From Spirochaetales bacterium (GTDB taxonomy: Bacteria; Spirochaetota; Spirochaetia; JABMQR01), in the NCBI GenBank assembly GCA_018399255.1, contig JAGYPA010000039.1, forward strand, positions 1 through 32,296: a stretch of DNA of 32,296 nt, read 5' to 3'. How positions within the stretch are numbered: the first letter of the stretch is position 1; every line of letters begins with the position of its first letter. The notes below the pieces were generated by a model. The model searched no databases, was not told the DNA's origin, and saw only the letters and a program-made list of their open reading frames with translations. Positions 25,137 to 32,296 of the stretch are shown in pieces. The translations under genes were made by a program, and so were the position numbers.

Positions 25137-26141
25137 ATGGCTGAATTGTCTATTTTTCATCTGGATAAATTACCTGCAGACCAGAAGCAGATGTGGCGGG
25201 AAAATGCCGCTGCAATGGATATGAGATTCGACTGCGCCTTATCCGAGGGACCCCGGGAACTTGCAGAGGAGTTATCAGAGGCCCGGATTGTAATTGTTAA
25301 TAAAACTAAGCTGACTGAAGAAATGCTCGTCTCGGCTGAAAATCTGCAGTTAGTACAGATAGAGGGAAGGCTGGAGAATAAAGTTCCTGCGGCTGAGTTA
25401 AAGCGGCGTGGTATCCCCTTCGCGGAGGCGGGCCTGCCGAGCACTATTGCCGTAGCCGAACATGCCGTTGCCTTGATTCTCTCCTGCGCAAAGAAGATTA
25501 TACCTGCCCATGAAATGACTAAAACCGGGGCTTATCGCGGGCTTGGGATTGAGCCAAAAGAAACTACCGAGCGATCTCACGGGTTTCAATGGATGAAGAT
25601 TGAGGGACTTGTTGAATTGAATGGATTGAAGTTAGGGATCTTCGGCTACGGCGAAATTGGACATGAAATTGCACTGCGAATGAAGTCTTTCAATATGGAG
25701 ATTTTCTATCATAAGCGCAGACGCTTTGATAAAGAATACGAAAACAAGCTTGGGATAGAGTACCTGGATAAAGATGAGCTGTTTAAAACTGCCGATGTGA
25801 TTGTGCTGAACAGCCCCCTGACTCCACAAACCCAGAATGCCGTTAGCGAACATGAACTGACGCTGATGAAGAGTTCCGCTATTCTCGTGAACGTGAGCAG
25901 GGGCGGCGTTGTTGATGAGCCTGCCCTGGTAAAGGCTTTGCAGGAGAAAGAGATCGCCTGCGCGGGACTGGATGTATTTGTTGAAGAACCGGTTCCCTAT
26001 GACCACCCGTATCTAAGTTTGGATAATATCGTGCTGACTCCTCATATTGCAGGAGGCAAGGGGGGGGGGAGAAGAAGAAATATTCAAACTGTGCTGGGAA
26101 GTATTAAAGATAATATAACGCACAGTGAGAAAAGTGGATAA
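25137..26141 (+). CDS. D-isomer-specific 2-hydroxyacid dehydrogenase
   Basis: This cytosolic oxidoreductase of 334 residues interconverts a 2-keto acid and its D-2-hydroxy acid. The nucleotide site is GIFGYGEIG (167-175). The catalytic set is Arg255 (NVSRGG), Glu284 (VEEP) and His303 (TPHIAGG). After the second strand the residues are YHKRRR (191-196) rather than an acidic residue, pointing to NADP(H). AAAGGAAG lies just before the ATG. A ten-G run at 26060-26069 encodes KGGG right after the catalytic His. One G more or less would put a stop shortly afterwards and remove the last helix. The gene starts the second transporter operon, so the transporter may import a hydroxy- or keto-acid conjugate. 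Confidence 0.9.
   Translation: MAELSIFHLDKLPADQKQMWRENAAAMDMRFDCALSEGPRELAEELSEARIVIVNKTKLTEEMLVSAENLQLVQIEGRLENKVPAAELKRRGIPFAEAGLPSTIAVAEHAVALILSCAKKIIPAHEMTKTGAYRGLGIEPKETTERSHGFQWMKIEGLVELNGLKLGIFGYGEIGHEIALRMKSFNMEIFYHKRRRFDKEYENKLGIEYLDKDELFKTADVIVLNSPLTPQTQNAVSEHELTLMKSSAILVNVSRGGVVDEPALVKALQEKEIACAGLDVFVEEPVPYDHPYLSLDNIVLTPHIAGGKGGGRRRNIQTVLGSIKDNITHSEKSG
26060..26069 (+). repeat. Homopolymeric G10 tract inside the dehydrogenase gene
   Basis: Ten consecutive G fall in the reading frame as AAG GGG GGG GGG. The frame shifted by one base either way reaches a TAA within about 20 codons (I followed both frames by eye). Poly-G tracts of this length are known to slip in some spirochaetes and other bacteria. 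Here it is only a candidate. Confidence 0.85.
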
Positions 26142-26186
26142 GAAGATATTTAAAAATTTTATATAACCATTTCAAGGAGGTCTTAA

Positions 26187-27773
26187 ATGACAAAAAAACT
26201 GGTTTTGGGAATGACAGTTGCAGTTCTTATGCTGTGCCTGGTTGCACCGGTATTCAGCGGCGGGCAACAGGATCAAGCAAAAGAAGATATGACTGTCGAG
26301 GAGATCAATGAAACCCGTCCTTTGGTTGTAGGTTTGCCTACAGGGCTGGTAACTTTCGAGACAAATGAGATTGCCACAAAAACGGATGTCAGTGTGGCAG
26401 AGCACATCTTCGACAGGCTGCTGCAGCTTACCGCTGATGCAGAGCTGGCGCCGATGTTGGCTACGAGTTATGAAATGCTCGATGACAGAAAAACCTGGCG
26501 GTTTAAGCTGCGGGACGATGTGTATTTTTCAAATGGAGAACACTTTACTGCCGAAACGGTAAAGTATGTTATCGACAGGGGTATGGATGACCAGTACAAC
26601 TGGAGAGGAAATACACCCGGCTACCTTTTTCCTTCTATGGATCTGGTGGGCGCTGAAGTAGTTGATAAGTACACCGTGGATATAAAAGCTTCCGGATATC
26701 AACCTGATCTTCCCGGTTACATCAGTGAAGTTTTTATTCATCCAAAGGAATACTACGAAAACAACTCTTTGGAGAAAGTTGCTGCCGAACCAATCGGTTC
26801 CGGACCTTATGTTCTGAAAGAGTGGGTCAAAGACGACCATGCAACTCTCGAACTTCGTGATGAGTATTGGGGCGAGAGACCGAATTTGAAAACTCTCATA
26901 TTCCGTCCATTTCCGGAAACATCCACTGCCGTAGCTGAACTTATCAACGGCACAGTGCATGTTATCAGCAAAGTTCCGCCTGATCAGGCTCCCATGATTG
27001 ATAAAACTGAAGGTGTGGAGATGCGAACCGTTGACGGCGGACGAAGAATCTACGTTGGTTTTCAGCAAACTGCCGATGGCCCCGGAAGCGAAGCAGTTCG
27101 TGATGTGCGTGTGCGGCGTGCATTGAACATGGCTGTTGATATTGATGCCATTCTGAACAGTCTTCTGTACGGTCGTGGAGAACGCGAAGGCGGCATGGTG
27201 AATCCTCCTCATAAATCAGAAGAGATTAAACCATATCCCTATGATCCTGAGAGAGCCAAAGAGCTGCTTGCTGAAGCCGGTTATGCCGATGGATTTTCGG
27301 TTGAGCTTGCAACCCCGAACGGTCGTTACACAAAGGACAGGGAAATTGCCCTTGCAATCGGCGACTATCTTAAGGAGGTCGGAGTCGACGTAGAGGTTAT
27401 ACCCTATGAGTGGAGTGTATATGTAAGCATGATTCGGCAGAAAGAACTTCCTCCCTTGTATCTGCTTGGAAGCGGCTCTGCTTTTCTGAGCGCATGGTAT
27501 GATCTTTCTGACCTGGTAACTGTTGATGCTGCAACGAACTATGTAAACTGGCAAAATGATGAATGGGATCGATTAGTGCAGAAACTGCAGAATACTTACG
27601 ATCCTGATGAACGTGAAAAGATTACCGACCGTCTGCAGATGATCGTGCATGAGGATGCACCCTGGCTGTTCATCTACATGCAGGTCGACTGGTATGCCAA
27701 GACTTCCAATATTGACTGGGAACCTCGCGGAGATGAAATTATGGACTTCAAACACGCTTCGTTCACGAAGTAG
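26187..27773 (+). CDS. ABC transporter substrate-binding protein, family 5 (second system)
   Basis: This is the receptor of the second Dpp/Opp-type importer, with 528 residues. AAGGAGG at 26174-26180 sits 6 bases before the ATG. The signal peptide has a KK n-region, a core up to VAPVF, and cleavage at S|GG with a GGQQDQ mature start, the same style as the first binding protein. SBP_bac_5 hallmarks are RKTWRFKLRDDVYFSNGE, the TAETVKYVIDR segment and PYPYDPERAKELLAEAGY. The sequence is clearly diverged from the first receptor, so a different ligand is likely. It follows the hydroxyacid dehydrogenase by 45 bases. Confidence 0.93.
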   Translation: MTKKLVLGMTVAVLMLCLVAPVFSGGQQDQAKEDMTVEEINETRPLVVGLPTGLVTFETNEIATKTDVSVAEHIFDRLLQLTADAELAPMLATSYEMLDDRKTWRFKLRDDVYFSNGEHFTAETVKYVIDRGMDDQYNWRGNTPGYLFPSMDLVGAEVVDKYTVDIKASGYQPDLPGYISEVFIHPKEYYENNSLEKVAAEPIGSGPYVLKEWVKDDHATLELRDEYWGERPNLKTLIFRPFPETSTAVAELINGTVHVISKVPPDQAPMIDKTEGVEMRTVDGGRRIYVGFQQTADGPGSEAVRDVRVRRALNMAVDIDAILNSLLYGRGEREGGMVNPPHKSEEIKPYPYDPERAKELLAEAGYADGFSVELATPNGRYTKDREIALAIGDYLKEVGVDVEVIPYEWSVYVSMIRQKELPPLYLLGSGSAFLSAWYDLSDLVTVDAATNYVNWQNDEWDRLVQKLQNTYDPDEREKITDRLQMIVHEDAPWLFIYMQVDWYAKTSNIDWEPRGDEIMDFKHASFTK

Positions 27774-27789
27774 TTTTGTAAGGAAAAAT

Positions 27790-27822
27790 AACAGCGGATA
27801 TCTACTAGATATCCGCTGTTTT
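27790..27822 (+). terminator. Intrinsic terminator behind the second binding-protein gene
   Basis: A perfect 14-base-pair stem (27790-27803 with 27807-27820), a 3-base loop and a short T-run. The permease gene begins 29 bases later on the same strand without a visible promoter. As in the first system, this probably attenuates rather than ends transcription. Confidence 0.82.
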
Positions 27823-27850
27823 ATAAAAAGAGATAAAGGAATGAGGGCAA

Positions 27851-28828
27851 ATGCTTAGGTATATCGGTCGGCGTTTACTACAAAGTGTGATAGTTATGCT
27901 GGGAGTTAGTGTGTTGGCTTTTTCGGTCCTGTTTTTATCAGGTGATCCGACATATTTGTATGTAAATGAAAGAGCTTCTCATGAGCAAATCGAAAAAACA
28001 CGGCAGCAGATGGGGTTTGACCAGCCAATCTATATTCAATATGGAAGATTTCTTAAAGGTGCTGTTCAAGGCGATTTTGGCAAGTCGTTACGTTATGGTC
28101 AGCCGGCCATGCAGCTTGTGTTAGAAAGATTCCCCGCAACCATAGAACTTGCCTTTGTGGGAATGTTTATTGCAGTAATATTTGCAATCCCCCTGGGAGT
28201 ACTGGCAGCTACTAAAAGAAACTCGATCTTAGACGGGGGTACTATGGTATTTGCGATGGTCGGACAATCTATTCCCGGCTACTGGTTCGGGTTGATGTTA
28301 ATTCTGATAGTCGGTGTCTATTGGAAATTGCTGCCGATTTCAGGAAGAGTTCCGTTGCTGGAACCACTCTTACGCGGTGAATTTGGAGTTTTTTTTAGCA
28401 GCTTAGGACAGGGCTTGCGACATCTTATATTGCCGGGTATAGCCAGCGGGATATGGTCATTATCAAGAAATACCAGGCTGGTACGATCGAGTATGCTGGA
28501 AGTTCTTGGAGTTGACTATATTACAACCGCCCGAGCGAAGGGTGTAGCCGAAAAAAAAGTTGTAATGAAACATGCCTTTAGAAATGCGATGATTCCGGTG
28601 GTTACAATTGTCGGATTGGAAGTCGGCTTTTTATTGAGTGGAAATATCATAATTGAAAATGTCTTTGCATGGCCCGGCATTGGACGTTTGATTATCTACG
28701 CAATCAACCAAAAGGATTTTAACATAGTTCAGGCAGGAGTGGTTCTATTGGCTTTCTTTTTTGTTATCATAAACCTGATTGTCGATGTTCTGTATACCTG
28801 GCTTGATCCTCGAATAAGATACAACTAG
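27851..28828 (+). CDS. dppB: ABC peptide transporter permease, DppB/OppB type (second system)
   Basis: This inner-membrane subunit has 325 residues. It has the N-terminal RYIGRRLLQS helix, the periplasmic GDFGKSLRYG motif, the EAA loop VDYITTARAKGV and the C-terminal LIVDVLYTWLDPRIRY. Compared with its paralogue in the first system it carries a longer periplasmic insertion (about 160-185, ending GEFGVFFSSLGQGLRH). GAGGG lies just before the ATG. Confidence 0.92.
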   Translation: MLRYIGRRLLQSVIVMLGVSVLAFSVLFLSGDPTYLYVNERASHEQIEKTRQQMGFDQPIYIQYGRFLKGAVQGDFGKSLRYGQPAMQLVLERFPATIELAFVGMFIAVIFAIPLGVLAATKRNSILDGGTMVFAMVGQSIPGYWFGLMLILIVGVYWKLLPISGRVPLLEPLLRGEFGVFFSSLGQGLRHLILPGIASGIWSLSRNTRLVRSSMLEVLGVDYITTARAKGVAEKKVVMKHAFRNAMIPVVTIVGLEVGFLLSGNIIIENVFAWPGIGRLIIYAINQKDFNIVQAGVVLLAFFFVIINLIVDVLYTWLDPRIRYN

Positions 28829-28843
28829 GAAGATGGAATACAC

Positions 28844-29836
28844 ATGTTAAAACTAATCAAGAAACTGAATGTAACAGGTATCATACCCGGTGAAGAATCT
28901 TTTACAGCTAAAGAAGAAGAACTGGGACGTAAGAGAGTCAGCTTTCACGGGCGAATATTTAGAAGCATGGTAAAAGCGAAAACTCCGCTTATCGCCGCTG
29001 TTATTATTTTAGTAGTAATACTCATGGCTGCCTTTGCCCCGTTTTTTGCTCCGAATGAACCTAATTCTGTTGATATCAGGAATAGGATCCTACCGCCGGC
29101 CTTTATTGAAGGGGGGATTTCCGAATACCCCTTAGGTACCGATACAATGGGAAGATGTGTTTTATCCAGGCTCATATATGGTGCACGGGTTTCCATTGTA
29201 GTCGGGATCGCGGCGGTTTTCGTTGCCGGAATATTGGGAACCGTTCTCGGGATAATTGCCGGGTACTTTGGAGGAATAGTTGACGACATTATAATGAGGT
29301 TAGCGGATATTCAGCTTGCCTTTCCCTTTATCCTGCTCACTATAAGTGTCCTCGCGGTAATACAGGCAACCAGAGATGTCCATCAAATTGATGTGAATCT
29401 AATACAAAGGTTGTTGCCTTTAATTTTGACTTTGGGAATAGCCCAGTGGGTAGTATACGCCCGTTTAGCACGAGGCGAAGCCCTGTCAATGCGGGAGAAA
29501 GAGTTTGTTGATGCGGCCAGGGCTTTAGGGGATAATCATTTTTCCATAATGTTTCGGAATATCCTGCCGAATTCAATAGCCCCTTTGATTGTTATTGCTT
29601 CTTTTAATGTGGGTAGTTCAATTATAGCGGAATCAAGTCTATCTTTTCTCGGTTTGGGAGTGCCTCCTTCAATACCTACGTGGGGAGGTATGCTTGCCGA
29701 GAGCAGGGAGTTGTTGATAACAGGTAACTTATGGTTATCAACCCTGCCGGGACTTTGTATCGTTTTCACTGTTTTATCCATTAATATCATCGGTGATTGG
29801 CTGAGAGATTTTCTAGATCCCAGGTTGAGAACATAA
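28844..29836 (+). CDS. dppC: ABC peptide transporter permease, DppC/OppC type (second system)
   Basis: This second channel subunit has 330 residues. The cytoplasmic N-terminus is longer than in the paralogue (about 45 residues, charged, with EELGRKRVSFHGRIF) before the first helix. Family motifs are PLGTDTMGRCV, the EAA loop EFVDAARALGD and IIGDWLRDFLDPR. It lies 15 bases after the DppB-type gene and 2 bases before the ATPase start. Confidence 0.92.
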   Translation: MLKLIKKLNVTGIIPGEESFTAKEEELGRKRVSFHGRIFRSMVKAKTPLIAAVIILVVILMAAFAPFFAPNEPNSVDIRNRILPPAFIEGGISEYPLGTDTMGRCVLSRLIYGARVSIVVGIAAVFVAGILGTVLGIIAGYFGGIVDDIIMRLADIQLAFPFILLTISVLAVIQATRDVHQIDVNLIQRLLPLILTLGIAQWVVYARLARGEALSMREKEFVDAARALGDNHFSIMFRNILPNSIAPLIVIASFNVGSSIIAESSLSFLGLGVPPSIPTWGGMLAESRELLITGNLWLSTLPGLCIVFTVLSINIIGDWLRDFLDPRLRT

Positions 29837-29838
29837 AT

Positions 29839-31851
29839 ATGAGTACACTATTAGATATCAATGATCTTGAAGTAAGATTCTATACACCGGAAGGTGTAAT
29901 CCGAGCTGTTGATGGGGTGAGCCTCAACCTGGAAAGGGGAGAAACACTCGGAGTAGTTGGAGAAAGCGGATGCGGCAAAACTGTAACCGCCCGCTCGGTA
30001 ATGCGTTTAATTCCCACGCCTCCGGGTAAAATTGTGAAGGGAAGTATACGTTTTGATAATAAAGATGTCCTTGCTCTTAACAGGCAGGAATTGCTGGCCT
30101 TTAGAGGTGGGGATGTGTCGATGATTTTTCAGGAGCCGATGACATCCCTTAACCCCGTCTTTACTATAAAAGACCAGTTGACTGAAGGGATCCTCCTGCA
30201 TCAGGATATTTCCTTCGAAGAGGCCGTGAAACAAGCCGCTCATCTGCTTGACCTGACCGGTATACCCTCAGCTAGAGAAAGATTAAACAGTTTTCCCCAT
30301 CAGCTGTCCGGAGGAATGCGGCAGCGGGTAATGATTGCAATGGCAATCAGCTGTAACCCGAAAATGCTGATCGCCGACGAGCCTACTACTGCCCTGGATG
30401 TGACCATTCAAGCGCAAATTCTCGAGATCATGCGTAACCTCAAGAGCGAGTTCAATATGGGCATTATGCTCATTACCCATGACCTTGGAGTGGTAGCTGA
30501 AATGGCGGACAGGGTAGTGGTAATGTATGCCGGCAGAGTGGTAGAAATCCGCAAAATCAGGGACTTGTATGCCGATGCCCAGCACCCATATACGGAGGGA
30601 TTACTGAATTCCATTCCCGGATCTACTGAAGAGCGAAAACGGCTACACGTGATAAAGGGGAACGTTCCCAACCTTCTGGATTTGCCCACCGGATGTACCT
30701 TCAGGGACCGCTGTGAACACGCAACTGAAAAATGTGCGGTGGAAAAGCCGGAATTAGTCGAAGTGAAGCCGGGTGCCTGGGTTGCATGTTTTAACTACAA
30801 GGACAGTCGGACAAAGGATCAAAACAAAATTCAGCTTACCTCCGAAGGCGAGGTTTCCATTGATAACCGGGTCAGCAAAGAGGACCGCAAACCCCTGGTC
30901 AAGGTGGAAAACCTTGTAAAGGAGTTCAAAGTTTCAGGGAACTTCCTCGGCGGTAAAAGCAAAATTGTCCATGCAGTGGACGGCGTCAGTTTTTCAATAA
31001 ACCAGGGCGAGGTCTTTAGCCTGGTGGGAGAGAGCGGCTGCGGTAAAACAACTACAGGCAGGCTGATGGTTGGACTGGAAGAACCTACCGGTGGAAATGT
31101 AGAGATTGCGGGGCAGCACTTTTACGGGGCGAGCAATAAGGTTCAGCGCCGGCTCCGTAAAGAGGCCCAGATAATTTTTCAGGATCCCTATTCTTCATTG
31201 AATCCCAGAATGAAGGTTGAAACGATTATTGGTGAAGGCTTGAGAATTCATGGCGATCATATGGGGAGAAAAGAAAAAGAGGAGCGGATTGTTGAGGTGG
31301 TGAGATCCGTCGGCCTTGAACCCTATCATCTGCCGCGGTATCCCCATGAGTTTTCCGGAGGACAACGTCAGAGAATCGGTATTGCCCGTGCCCTGATTTT
31401 GAATCCACAGTTCATCGTCTGTGACGAACCGGTATCCGCGCTGGATGTTTCTATCCAGGCTCAGATTTTGAACCTGATGAAGGATTTACAGGAGGAGTAC
31501 AACCTAACTTACCTGTTTATAGCCCATGACTTGCTCGTTGTGAAGCATCTGTCCGACAGGGTAGGTGTACTGTACCTGGGAAAGATGGTTGAACTGGCGG
31601 ATAAAAATGAACTTTACGGCAATCCTGTTCACCCGTATACCCAGGCGCTCCTGTCAGCCTCGCCAAAACCGGATCCGGGTGCAAAGAGCGATAGAATAGT
31701 CTTAACCGGGGATATCCCCAGTCCGATAAATCCTCCCTCGGGCTGTTATTTCAGAACCCGGTGCAATCGAGCAACAAAAAAATGTACTGAAGAAGCTCCG
31801 AAGTTGATGGAAATATCACCGGGACACTATGCTTCCTGTCATTACATTTAG
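29839..31851 (+). CDS. Fused ABC peptide transporter ATPase (DppD-DppF fusion)
   Basis: One polypeptide of 670 residues contains both ATPases of the second importer. The ATG at 29839 is 2 bases after the permease stop and is preferred over an in-frame ATG at 29797 inside that gene. Module 1 is D-type: Walker A GESGCGKT (41-48), [16 protein letters not shown], and a [14 protein letters not shown] cysteine segment. A hydrophilic linker (about 315-352) follows. Module 2 is F-type: GESGCGKT (397-404), [16 protein letters not shown], and a [11 protein letters not shown] segment. The fused layout is known, for example in glutathione importer GsiA, whereas the first system keeps the two genes separate. 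There is no sign of a sequencing join: the frame is continuous and the linker is unrelated to either end. Confidence 0.94.
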   Translation: MSTLLDINDLEVRFYTPEGVIRAVDGVSLNLERGETLGVVGESGCGKTVTARSVMRLIPTPPGKIVKGSIRFDNKDVLALNRQELLAFRGGDVSMIFQEPMTSLNPVFTIKDQLTEGILLHQDISFEEAVKQAAHLLDLTGIPSARERLNSFPHQLSGGMRQRVMIAMAISCNPKMLIADEPTTALDVTIQAQILEIMRNLKSEFNMGIMLITHDLGVVAEMADRVVVMYAGRVVEIRKIRDLYADAQHPYTEGLLNSIPGSTEERKRLHVIKGNVPNLLDLPTGCTFRDRCEHATEKCAVEKPELVEVKPGAWVACFNYKDSRTKDQNKIQLTSEGEVSIDNRVSKEDRKPLVKVENLVKEFKVSGNFLGGKSKIVHAVDGVSFSINQGEVFSLVGESGCGKTTTGRLMVGLEEPTGGNVEIAGQHFYGASNKVQRRLRKEAQIIFQDPYSSLNPRMKVETIIGEGLRIHGDHMGRKEKEERIVEVVRSVGLEPYHLPRYPHEFSGGQRQRIGIARALILNPQFIVCDEPVSALDVSIQAQILNLMKDLQEEYNLTYLFIAHDLLVVKHLSDRVGVLYLGKMVELADKNELYGNPVHPYTQALLSASPKPDPGAKSDRIVLTGDIPSPINPPSGCYFRTRCNRATKKCTEEAPKLMEISPGHYASCHYI

Positions 31852-31879
31852 TTAATAAACACCTATAAGGAGAAAATTG

Positions 31880-32296
31880 ATGATTAATAAACTACGTTAC
31901 GTTGGCTGGGTCGTTGAGAACTTAGAGAAAGCGACTGATGATATAAACAGGATTTTTGGTCTAAGCGGTACAAGAGTTGAAAACGGGCAGGAGACTGCGA
32001 CCCGGATTCTTTTTCCCAATGACTGCTGGTTGTATATACGGGAAGCTGAGAAAACAGATAAGCTGGGTCGGGCTTTCTATCAGCAGCACGGGGAAAACCT
32101 GGACCACCTCGGATTCGAGACAGATAATATTGAAGAAGAGTTGGAAAGGCTGCAAAAGGCCGGTTTGAATTACACAAAAAATGATATTTCGGACACCCCG
32201 GAGGGTTTGGTTATAACGGTTCCAGCTGAGGATGCAACCGGATTTACCGTAAAATTGATTCAGCCGAAGCCGCAGAGTTTTCAGTTTGACAAGACC
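31880..32296 (+). CDS. VOC-family protein, cut by the window end
   Basis: The frame is open for 139 codons from an ATG at 31880 to the window edge. AAGGAGA at 31867-31873 sits 6 bases upstream. The N-terminal module (LRYVGWVVENLEKATDDINRIFG) and the second module (LDHLGFETDNIEEELERLQKAG) are clear VOC halves. The first metal His of the family is replaced, with YVGWVV where most have HxGxxV, while the second His is kept in DHLGF. Metal binding may therefore differ. It follows the fused ATPase by 28 bases and belongs to the second transporter operon. How much is missing at the C-terminus cannot be said. Confidence 0.78.
   Translation, partial: MINKLRYVGWVVENLEKATDDINRIFGLSGTRVENGQETATRILFPNDCWLYIREAEKTDKLGRAFYQQHGENLDHLGFETDNIEEELERLQKAGLNYTKNDISDTPEGLVITVPAEDATGFTVKLIQPKPQSFQFDKT

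Noticed and set aside
26529..27212. 227-codon open frame on the minus strand within the second binding-protein gene
   Set aside because: It is antisense to a well-supported gene, has no family motif and no start signal, so it is a codon-usage shadow.
29797..29838. Upstream start for the fused ATPase
   Set aside because: It would overlap the permease C-terminus in another frame, and the family N-terminus starts at the ATG at 29839.
1..32296. CRISPR array, tRNA, insertion sequence or prophage genes
   Set aside because: Reading the gaps on both strands showed no regularly spaced repeats, no cloverleaf-like sequence and no transposase or phage protein. I could not run a dedicated tRNA or repeat search.

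Overview
The window looks like chromosomal DNA from a spirochaete (Spirochaetaceae-like), moderately GC-balanced. The main clue is the two solute-binding proteins. Their signal peptides end in Ala/Ser and are followed by a Gly-Gly-(Ser/Gln)-Gln mature start, a pattern common in spirochaete binding proteins. Strong AAGGAG-type ribosome sites, several TTG starts, tight spacing and a poly-G tract fit but do not prove this. Coding density is very high. I see no tRNA, rRNA, CRISPR array, insertion sequence or prophage gene.

Layout. (1) 1-261: tail of an upstream gene, a tandem 13-mer, and a promoter for a NicX/M29-like gene (262-1326). (2) 1509-17319: a large plus-strand operon. It encodes a family-5 peptide-binding protein with its own promoter and a hairpin terminator behind it, an M42 aminopeptidase, two Dpp/Opp permeases, an S9 peptidase, a TldD/TldE pair, two Dpp/Opp ATPases, a DsbD-like redox membrane protein, a divergent M24-family protein and an MFS transporter. 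(3) 17340-19550, minus strand: an AstE/AspA-family deacylase and a second MFS transporter. (4) 19704-24973, plus strand: Asp/Glu/hydantoin racemase, Gfo/Idh/MocA oxidoreductase, glycoside-hydrolase-like barrel protein, VOC protein and M32 carboxypeptidase. (5) 25053 to the end, plus strand: D-2-hydroxyacid dehydrogenase, a second complete peptide ABC transporter (binding protein, terminator, two permeases, one fused double ATPase) and a VOC gene cut by the window end.

How it fits together. The window carries two peptide/opine-type ABC importers, two MFS carriers and at least six hydrolases of peptidase or deacylase families. It also has a racemase, two probably NADP(H)-type dehydrogenases and two VOC proteins. 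The simplest reading is a catabolic island that imports small peptides or peptide-like conjugates, cleaves them in the cytosol, and processes unusual (D-, hydroxy- or cyclic) products. The substrate cannot be read from the sequence. The least ordinary parts are an S9 peptidase with what looks like a degenerate pterin-carbinolamine-dehydratase domain at its C-terminus, a three-part DsbD-like protein inside a peptide-uptake operon, an M24 protein with changed metal-ligand positions, and the unassigned racemase/oxidoreductase/barrel/VOC gene set.
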